30,607 bases of DNA, taken from assembly GCA_036389715.1 (NCBI GenBank), contig DASVWH010000042.1, positions 1 to 30,607 on the forward strand, written 5' to 3'. The notes beneath the pieces were generated by a model. It was not told the DNA's origin. It ran no database searches and saw only the letters and a program-made list of their open reading frames with translations. The position numbers were made by a program, and so were the translations under genes. Source of the stretch: DASVWH01 sp036389715. Its GTDB lineage: Bacteria; Acidobacteriota; Blastocatellia; Pyrinomonadales; Pyrinomonadaceae. Positions 1-6,004 of this stretch are shown in pieces (position 1 is the first letter of the stretch; every line of letters begins with the position of its first letter).

Positions 1-975
1 GTCTACGCCAAGGGGCGCGGCATCGTCGTCTCGGAGCCCTCCATCGTCGCCATCAACAAGGTCACCAACACGCCCGAGGCCGTCGGCAAGGAGGCCAAGG
101 AGATGCTGGGCCGGACGCCCGGCAACATCGTCGCCATCCGCCCGATGAAGGACGGCGTCATCGCCAACTTTGAAGTGACGGAGAAGATGCTTCAGCACTT
201 CATCCGCAAGGCGCACAACGGGAAGACCTGGGTCAGCCCGCGCGTCGTCATCGGCATCCCCTCGGAAATCACGCAGGTCGAGCGCCGCGCCGTCGAAGAT
301 TCCGCCTACCGCGCCAAGGCTTCCGAAGTTTACCTGGTCGAAGAAGCGATGGCGGCGGCCATCGGTGCGGGCCTGCCGATTACGGAGCCGCACGGCAACA
401 TGGTCGTGGACATCGGCGGCGGGACGACAGACATCGCCGTCATCTCGCTCTCGGGCATCGTCTATTCGCGGGCGGTGCGCGTCGCCGGCAACGAGATGGA
501 CGAGGCCATCACGCACTACATCAAGCGCAAGTACAACCTTTTGATCGGCGAGCGCACGGCCGAGCTGGTCAAGATGGAGCTGGGCTCGGCCTTCCCGCTC
601 GACGAGCAGCTCTCGATGGAAGTGCGCGGGCGCAACCTGATCGAAGGCATCCCGAAAACCATCGTCATCACGGACGAAGAGATACGCGAGGCGCTGGCCG
701 ATTCGGTCTCGACCATCGTCAACGCCGTGCGCGTCGCGCTGGAGAGGACGCCGCCGGAGCTTTCCGCAGACATCGTCGAACGCGGCATCGTCCTGACGGG
801 CGGCGGCGCGCTCCTTAAGAACCTGGACCGCAGGCTCTCAATCGAGACGGGCCTGCCCGTCAGCCTGGCCGAAGACCCGCTCTCCTCGGTCGTGCTCGGG
901 ACGGGCAAGATGCTCTCCGACTTCAACCTCCTCAAACGCGTCAAGTGGGACAACACGCTGACGAGCGGAACGTAA
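1..975 (+). CDS. mreB: Rod-shape-determining protein MreB (5' end outside window)
   Basis: Actin-like ATPase that polymerises under the inner membrane and directs the elongasome. The reading frame is open from base 1, so the start codon lies upstream; about 324 residues are present against a usual ~345. The first residues (VYAKGRGIVVSEPSIVAI) are the MreB N-terminal region, and the first in-frame Met at 103 is internal. The actin-fold phosphate-binding motif DIGGGTTDIAVISL and the C-terminal adenosine motif (LTGGGALLKNLDRRL) are intact. It leads the mreB-mreC-mreD-mrdA-rodA cluster. The TAA at 973-975 is followed within 5 bases by a heptad inverted repeat that fills the gap to mreC. Family assignment is essentially certain. 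Confidence 0.97.
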   Translation, partial: VYAKGRGIVVSEPSIVAINKVTNTPEAVGKEAKEMLGRTPGNIVAIRPMKDGVIANFEVTEKMLQHFIRKAHNGKTWVSPRVVIGIPSEITQVERRAVEDSAYRAKASEVYLVEEAMAAAIGAGLPITEPHGNMVVDIGGGTTDIAVISLSGIVYSRAVRVAGNEMDEAITHYIKRKYNLLIGERTAELVKMELGSAFPLDEQLSMEVRGRNLIEGIPKTIVITDEEIREALADSVSTIVNAVRVALERTPPELSADIVERGIVLTGGGALLKNLDRRLSIETGLPVSLAEDPLSSVVLGTGKMLSDFNLLKRVKWDNTLTSGT

Positions 976-980
976 TAAGT

Positions 981-1060
981 AGTGATGAGTGATGAGTAAT
1001 GGGTGATGAGTAAAAGCCTCTCACACGTCACTCATTACTTATCACTCATCACTCATCACT
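981..1060. repeat. Heptad inverted repeat (TGATGAG family) between mreB and mreC
   Basis: Left arm 981-1012 is built of 7-bp units TGATGAG, TGATGAG, TAATGGG, TGATGAG. Right arm 1029-1060 is the complement built of CTCATCA-type units. The outermost 16 bases are perfectly complementary and the inner part pairs with a few mismatches. The right arm ends 6 bases before the mreC ATG. It can form a hairpin of about 30 bp in RNA. There is no U-tract after it except TTTTT just before the ATG, so termination, mRNA processing or selfish-repeat origin are all possible. Confidence 0.85.
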
Positions 1061-1066
1061 GTTTTT

Positions 1067-1963
1067 ATGGCGACGACACGCACGCAAAAGGAGATACGAC
1101 AGCGCGCGCCCTGGTGGCTGATCGGGCTGCTGCTCTTTAACGTCGCGCTGATGATGTACGACGCGCGCGACGAGGTGACGAAGCAGCGGATGATTCGCGT
1201 CCTCGCGCAGTCCGTTATCTCGCCCTTCCAGCGCCTGACTTCGAGCACGGGCAGCGCCGGGCTCGGCTTTTTCCAGCGTCTGGCCAACATGCGCAACGCC
1301 GTCGCCGAAAACGAGCAGTTGAAGCAGCGCGTCGAGCAGATGGAGCAGCAATTGCGCGCGACACAGGCCGACCGCGACGAGAACGAGCGCCTCAAGACCC
1401 TCCTCGATTTGAAAGAGCAGGGGCAGTATCAGATGGTCGCGGCCCGCGTTATCTCGCGCGACCCGTCCATCTGGTTCGATACCGTGACGATCAATCGCGG
1501 CAGGTCTTCGGGGATAGAGTTGAACATGCCGGTCGTGACGCCGGGCGGCATCGTCGGGCGAGTGGTCGGGACCAGCCCCTGGACGGCCCAGGTCATGCTC
1601 GTGACGGACGAAAAGGCTGCGGCCGGGGCGGTCGTCGGCCAACTGGGCCAGTCGAGCGCGCTCGGCTCGGTCAGGGGTCTCGGCGAGAACGGGCTGCTGG
1701 AGATGCGCTATGTGCCCGGCCTTGAGGAGGTCAACAGCGGCGATTACGTGCTGACCACGGGGCAGGACGGTATCTACCCCCCTGGACTGAGCGTCGGGCA
1801 GGTGGTAGAGGTCAAGCACGGCTCGGCGACCGTCCCGCACGTCATCAAGATTAAGCCGAGCGCGCACCTGAATGCGCTCGAAGAGGTCGTCGTCTTGCAG
1901 TACCATCCGCCGCAGCGCACTGCGCCCGATCAGGTATTGCCGAATGTGGAGAAGAAAAAGTGA
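1067..1963 (+). CDS. mreC: Rod-shape-determining protein MreC
   Basis: Bitopic inner-membrane scaffold that links cytoplasmic MreB to the periplasmic PBP2/RodA synthase. The 298-aa length is normal. A short basic cytoplasmic N-terminus is followed by one membrane helix at about residues 15-31, a coiled coil at about 75-118 rich in E/Q/L heptads, then the MreC beta-domain with the family signature MPVVTPGGIVGRVVG and VLTTGQDGIYPPGLSVGQV. The start is the ATG right after the heptad hairpin; no Shine-Dalgarno sequence is visible. The TGA stop lies inside the first unit of the next heptad array. Clear family member. Confidence 0.96.
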   Translation: MATTRTQKEIRQRAPWWLIGLLLFNVALMMYDARDEVTKQRMIRVLAQSVISPFQRLTSSTGSAGLGFFQRLANMRNAVAENEQLKQRVEQMEQQLRATQADRDENERLKTLLDLKEQGQYQMVAARVISRDPSIWFDTVTINRGRSSGIELNMPVVTPGGIVGRVVGTSPWTAQVMLVTDEKAAAGAVVGQLGQSSALGSVRGLGENGLLEMRYVPGLEEVNSGDYVLTTGQDGIYPPGLSVGQVVEVKHGSATVPHVIKIKPSAHLNALEEVVVLQYHPPQRTAPDQVLPNVEKKK

Positions 1964-1966
1964 GCG

Positions 1967-2045
1967 GTGAGCAGTCAGCAGTGAGCAGTTAAAAAGCTGC
2001 CGCGCCGCCCGGCGACTGCTTACCTGCTCACTGCTGACTGCTCAC
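1967..2045. repeat. Heptad inverted repeat (GTGAGCA family) between mreC and mreD
   Basis: Left arm 1967-1988 (units GTGAGCA, GTCAGCA, GTGAGCA) and right arm 2024-2045 are perfect complements over 22 bp. Additional shifted pairings exist, because AAAAAGTGAGC at 1956-1966 also complements 2039-2049. A GC-rich spacer (about 1996-2020) separates the arms. The mreC stop codon is in the first, partly decayed unit (GTGAGCG, 1960-1966), and the mreD ATG follows 8 bases after the right arm. Confidence 0.9.
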
Positions 2046-2053
2046 TTTTTGAG

Positions 2054-2599
2054 ATGCGTCAACTGAAAATCGCGCTCGTGCTGGCGGTGGCGGTTATCCT
2101 CCAATCGTCGCTGCGGGCCGTCTGGCCACCGCTGGTTTATGCCGATCTGCCGCTAATTGTGGTAGTCTATTTTGCGCTGCAACGCGACGCGCTCCAGGCG
2201 CTGTTCGTCGGAGTAGTGGCGGGGCTCGTGACGGATGCCCTCAGTGGGGGGCTGCTCGGCTCGGGCGGCTTCTCGAAAACGCTGGTCGCGTATTTGATAG
2301 TCAGTCTCTCGACGCGCGTGATGCTCGACAACCCCCTGGCGAGAATCCCCGTCTTAGCAGGTGCGTCGCTGCTCGACGATACCGTTTACGTTCTCCTCAA
2401 CCGGATGCTCGGCCCCTCGCCGCTCATCCCCTTTGTCGAGCAGGCTTCGCTCAAGCTGATTGCAACCACCATCGGGGGAACAATAATTTTCTACCTGCTC
2501 GACCTAATCTTTAGCGACCGCGCGCGCCAGCGCCGCCAGCTCGCCTTCAGGCGTCGCATCGCCCGGCGCACATCATTTAGGATCGGCAGGAGACGATGA
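2054..2599 (+). CDS. mreD: Rod-shape-determining protein MreD
   Basis: Small polytopic inner-membrane subunit of the elongasome. 181 aa, slightly longer than the usual ~165 because of an arginine-rich C-terminal tail (about residues 155-181). Hydrophobic segments at about 5-24, 28-47, 51-72, 77-98 and 131-152 fit MreD topology. Typical features are the N-terminal LVLAVAVILQSSL and the FVGVVAGLVTDALSGGLLG loop with its conserved Asp and glycines. Sequence identity in this family is low, so position between mreC and mrdA is a major part of the call. No Shine-Dalgarno sequence stands before the ATG. Confidence 0.93.
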   Translation: MRQLKIALVLAVAVILQSSLRAVWPPLVYADLPLIVVVYFALQRDALQALFVGVVAGLVTDALSGGLLGSGGFSKTLVAYLIVSLSTRVMLDNPLARIPVLAGASLLDDTVYVLLNRMLGPSPLIPFVEQASLKLIATTIGGTIIFYLLDLIFSDRARQRRQLAFRRRIARRTSFRIGRRR

Positions 2600-2604
2600 G
2601 GGGC

Positions 2605-2726
2605 TCGGAGTTTTCAGTTTTGAGTTTTGAGTTTTCAGTTAAAATGCAGGTGGAGTGGCGGCAATAGGCATTAGGCATTTATCTTTAGTGAAAACTCGAA
2701 ACTGAAAACTGAAAACTGAAAACCGA
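2605..2726. repeat. Heptad inverted repeat (TTTTCAG/TTTTGAG family) between mreD and mrdA
   Basis: Left arm 2605-2644 consists of TTTTCAG and TTTTGAG units; right arm 2691-2726 is the matching run of CTGAAAA units. The loop carries a second, unrelated heptad run, AATAGGC / ATTAGGC / ATTTATC, at about 2673-2685. The array starts 5 bases after the mreD stop and ends 3 bases before the mrdA ATG. A near-identical TTTTCAG array recurs about 25 kb away between murG and murC. Confidence 0.88.
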
Positions 2727-2729
2727 CTT

Positions 2730-4616
2730 ATGAAATTCGAGGACGATTCACAAAACCTGCGCATCCGGCTGCGGATCATCCACGTGCTGGTCGTGCTGAT
2801 GATCGCGGCGCTGGGCGTCAGGCTCTACTATTTGCAGGTCATCCGCGGCGCTTACTATGCCGAGCGCGCCGAGAATCAGCGCATTCGTTTGCTGCCCATT
2901 CTCGCGCCGCGCGGCGTCGTCTTCGACCGCAACGGCAAGCTGCTGGTTGATTCGCGCCCCATTTATAACGTCATCCTCTCGCGCGAGGACATGAAGGGCA
3001 AGGATTTCGGCTCGCTCATCAAGCCGCTGTCGGAAGGTCTCGGCGTTGACGCCGAAGACCTCGGCGCACGCTTCGAGCAGGTTAAATCGCAGGCCGCCTT
3101 CGAGTCTATCCTGGTCAAGGAGAACGCCAACACGGCCGACATCGCCTGGGTGGATGCGCACACGCTGGAGCTTCCAGAGCTGCGCGTCGAGCAGCAGCCG
3201 CAGCGCCATTACCCCGAGAACGGCAAGCTCTCGCACGTGCTCGGCTACGTCGGCGAGATCAACCCGGAGCAGTTAGAGCTGCCACAGTATAAAGACAAGG
3301 GCTACCGGCCGGGCGACATCATCGGGCAGGAGGGATTGGAGAAGGTCTACGACGAGTTTCTGCGCGGGCGCGACGGCTATCGCAAAGTGATAGTTGACAG
3401 CCGGGGCCATATCCAGAGCGAGATCGAGGTGGTCGAGCCGCAGCCGGGACAGGACCTGGTGACGACGATCGACTCGGACCTACAGGATGCCGCCGAAGAG
3501 CAGCTGCGCAGCACTCCGACCAAGCGCGGCGTGATCGTCGCCATGGACCCGAACACGGGCGAGATACTGGCGCTCGCGTCCTCGCCCTCCTACGACCCGA
3601 ACCTCTTCTCGCAGCGCATCGCAAGCAAAGAGGGGCGCGCCGAGTATGCCAAGCTCAAGGCCGACCCGGAGACGCCGCTGCTCAACCGCGCGATTCAGGG
3701 CCGCTATCCGCCCGGCTCGACCTGGAAGATTCCGATGGCCATCGCCGGGCTCCAGCAGGGCGCAATCACCATCGAGCATTCCAGCATCCTGTGCGGCGGC
3801 GGCATCACCATCGGCAACAAGTTTACGCGCTGCATGAGCAATCACGGGACGCCCGCGCTGCGCGAGGCCATCACGCATTCCTGCGACGGCTATTTCTACC
3901 GCCTCGGCCTCAAGATGGGCATTGACGGCATCATGCAGATGGTTGACGAGTTCGACTTCAACAAGCGGACCGGCATTGACTTGCCGCACGAGATCGTCAG
4001 CTGGACGCCCTCGCCCGCCTTCAAGGCGAAGATGCAGCCGCGCGACCCCGAATGGAAAGACATAGACACGGTTTACGCTTCGTTCGGGCAGGTTTACGAC
4101 ATCGTGACGCCCATCTCGCTGCTGCGCACGGTGGCGGGCATCGGCGTCGGAGGCCGTCTCTACGTCCCGCACCTCTTCAAGGAGGCCAGGGCCATCGGCG
4201 ACCCCGGCACGCCAGACTACAGGCCCGCCCGCACCTTTGACCGCACCGAGCCGAAGGTCGTCCCGATTCCAGATGACCAGCACCACCTGGTCGTCGAAGG
4301 GATGTGGGGCGTGGTCAATAACGGCGGGACGGCGGCGAGAATCAAGATGGCAGGCTTCGACATCGCGGGCAAGACCGGGACGGCGCAGGTCGTCGGGCTC
4401 GGCAAAGACGTGGGCGCGAACAAGGACCACGCCTGGTTCGTCTCCTACGCGCCCGCCTACAAGCCTGAGATTGCCTGCCTCGCGCTGATCGAAAACGTCG
4501 GCTTCGGCGGGACTTACGCGGCCCCGGCCGTGCGCGCCCTCTACGACGTTTACTATCGCAAGACACGCAACGAGCCGCCCCCCGGCTCACAACTGGCACA
4601 AATCAGAAAACCGTAA
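2730..4616 (+). CDS. mrdA: Penicillin-binding protein 2 (elongasome transpeptidase)
   Basis: Class B PBP that cross-links peptidoglycan made by its partner RodA. 628 aa, usual length. Order: short cytoplasmic N-terminus; membrane anchor at about residues 15-34; non-catalytic dimerisation/pedestal domain at about 55-235, including LAPRGVVFDRNGKLL; transpeptidase domain at about 260-605. Active-site motifs are complete: S330-T-W-K333 (nucleophile Ser330), S384-C-D386 (SxN/D motif) and K548-T-G550. The GQEGLEKVYDEFLRG motif before the catalytic domain is typical of PBP2 and FtsI. Co-location with rodA supports PBP2 rather than FtsI. The ATG has no evident Shine-Dalgarno sequence, and the TAA abuts the next heptad array. 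Confidence 0.97.
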   Translation: MKFEDDSQNLRIRLRIIHVLVVLMIAALGVRLYYLQVIRGAYYAERAENQRIRLLPILAPRGVVFDRNGKLLVDSRPIYNVILSREDMKGKDFGSLIKPLSEGLGVDAEDLGARFEQVKSQAAFESILVKENANTADIAWVDAHTLELPELRVEQQPQRHYPENGKLSHVLGYVGEINPEQLELPQYKDKGYRPGDIIGQEGLEKVYDEFLRGRDGYRKVIVDSRGHIQSEIEVVEPQPGQDLVTTIDSDLQDAAEEQLRSTPTKRGVIVAMDPNTGEILALASSPSYDPNLFSQRIASKEGRAEYAKLKADPETPLLNRAIQGRYPPGSTWKIPMAIAGLQQGAITIEHSSILCGGGITIGNKFTRCMSNHGTPALREAITHSCDGYFYRLGLKMGIDGIMQMVDEFDFNKRTGIDLPHEIVSWTPSPAFKAKMQPRDPEWKDIDTVYASFGQVYDIVTPISLLRTVAGIGVGGRLYVPHLFKEARAIGDPGTPDYRPARTFDRTEPKVVPIPDDQHHLVVEGMWGVVNNGGTAARIKMAGFDIAGKTGTAQVVGLGKDVGANKDHAWFVSYAPAYKPEIACLALIENVGFGGTYAAPAVRALYDVYYRKTRNEPPPGSQLAQIRKP

Positions 4617-4711
4617 GTGGTCAATGGTCAATAGTAAATGGTAAATCGTGAATAGAAAAAGAAAGCTGCTCTTATCTATTGACCATTAACCATTGACCAT
4701 TGACGATTCAC
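4617..4711. repeat. Heptad inverted repeat (GTCAATG family) between mrdA and rodA
   Basis: The left arm starts on the base after the mrdA stop and reads as units GTCAATG, GTCAATA, GTAAATG, GTAAATC, GTGAATA (about 4620-4655). The right arm, 4674-4711, read on the other strand gives GTGAATC, GTCAATG, GTCAATG, GTTAATG, GTCAATA. The two arms pair over about 35 bases with scattered mismatches around a short AG-rich loop. The array ends 3 bases before the rodA ATG. Confidence 0.9.
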
Positions 4712-4714
4712 TAA

Positions 4715-5836
4715 ATGGCAGCAATCTTAGAAAAACGCAGTTTACGTGATTTCGACTGGGTGCTGGCGGCGCTGGCGATAGCCATCGTCGTCTTCGGCAC
4801 GTGGCAGATTCACAACGCGCAGCCGACGGAGACCTACTGGCAAAAGCAGCTCATCGGGCTCGGCATCGCGCTCGTGGCGATGATCGCCGTGGCGTTCACG
4901 GACTATCGCAAGTTCGTCAACATCGCGCCCGCCTTCTACATCTTCGGCCTGGTCCTGCTGGCAATCGTGCTCATTCCGGGCATCGGGATGAAGATTAACG
5001 GGCAGCGCTGCTGGATCAAGCTGCCGCTGGTCGGGCAGTTTCAGCCTTCGGAGTTCGTCAAGATTCCGACCGTCCTGATGCTGGCGCGTTATTTCGGCCG
5101 ACGGCGTCAAACCGCCCTGACGATTAAGGAGACCATCGTCGGGCTGATGATCCTGGCCCTGCCGCTCGGCCTGATTATGCTTGAGCCCGACGTTGGCCAG
5201 GCCATCACGTACCTGCCGCTGCTCGGCGTCGTCCTGTTTCTCTCTTCGGTGCGGATGTCACTGGTCGTCGGGGCTGTCGTGCTAAGCCTGGTGGCCGCGC
5301 CCGCGGCCTACTTCATAGGGGTCAAGACGGGGGTCTTGAGCGGCTACAAGCTCGAACGCATCAACGTCATTCTCGACCCTGAGAACGCCGACAAGCGCGG
5401 CTTCGGTTATCACACGTGGCAATCCATCGTGACGGTCGGCAAGGGCGGGCTGACGGGCGCGGGCATCTCGACCGAATACTCGCAGAGCCGTCTCAAATTC
5501 CTGCCCGAGCCGCACAGCGATTTCATCTTTGCCGTGACGGCCGAGACGACCGGATTTCTCGGCTGCATGCTGCTCCTGATGGCCTACGCGCTGTTTATCA
5601 CCAGGCTGATAAACGGCGCACGGCGCGCGCCGGACAGAACGGGGATGCTCGTCATCATGGCGATTGTCGGCGGGCTGGCCTTTCAGCTCTTCATCAACGT
5701 CGGGATGGCGCTCGGCATCATGCCGGTCATCGGCGTTCCGCTGCCGATGATGAGCGCCGGACTCTCTTCCGTGTTGGCCACCTTCATCGCCATCGGCTTT
5801 GCCATCAGCGTCCAGCTCCGCCGCTTCGTCAATTAG
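4715..5836 (+). CDS. rodA: SEDS peptidoglycan glycosyltransferase RodA
   Basis: Integral-membrane SEDS polymerase that extends glycan strands from lipid II in complex with PBP2. 373 aa, usual length, with about ten hydrophobic segments from residue 14 to the end. SEDS hallmarks are QPSEFVKIPTVL, EPDVGQAITYLPLL, the extracellular-loop motif PEPHSDFIF (Asp269 corresponds by motif to the Asp essential in E. coli RodA and FtsW), and the terminal GVPLPMMSAGLSSVLATF. It is the last gene of the elongasome cluster and is followed by a strong hairpin terminator. The ATG lies directly after a heptad array without a clear Shine-Dalgarno sequence. RodA is preferred over FtsW because of the mrdA neighbour and because a separate ftsW is present in this window. 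Confidence 0.96.
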   Translation: MAAILEKRSLRDFDWVLAALAIAIVVFGTWQIHNAQPTETYWQKQLIGLGIALVAMIAVAFTDYRKFVNIAPAFYIFGLVLLAIVLIPGIGMKINGQRCWIKLPLVGQFQPSEFVKIPTVLMLARYFGRRRQTALTIKETIVGLMILALPLGLIMLEPDVGQAITYLPLLGVVLFLSSVRMSLVVGAVVLSLVAAPAAYFIGVKTGVLSGYKLERINVILDPENADKRGFGYHTWQSIVTVGKGGLTGAGISTEYSQSRLKFLPEPHSDFIFAVTAETTGFLGCMLLLMAYALFITRLINGARRAPDRTGMLVIMAIVGGLAFQLFINVGMALGIMPVIGVPLPMMSAGLSSVLATFIAIGFAISVQLRRFVN

Positions 5837-5909
5837 ACCCGGCCGCCGAAGGGTGAAGCCCGCCGGGAGTTCGTTCATCGTCAGGCTTTCAGGATAGTCA
5901 AAAGGATAA

Positions 5910-5966
5910 GCAGGAGAAAGGGGCCCCAGACTCAGGACATTTGAGTCTCGGGCCCCTTTCTCCTGC
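5910..5966. terminator. Bidirectional terminator hairpin between convergent rodA and S74 protein gene
   Basis: Arms 5910-5934 and 5942-5966 are 25 bases each and pair at all but one position (C5927 against C5949), around a 7-base loop. The stem is purine/GC rich, and T-containing flanks lie on both sides (TTGTCG on the plus strand, CTTATCC on the minus). The position between two converging genes fits transcription termination in both directions. Confidence 0.85.
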
Positions 5967-6004
5967 TTGTCGTGTCTGCCCTTCGGGGCTTTCTGCGCGG
6001 CCCG

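Noticed and set aside
976..4714. CRISPR arrays, considered because of multiple tandem repeats in gaps
   Set aside because: Units are 7 bp without unique spacers and are arranged as inverted arms; no cas genes.
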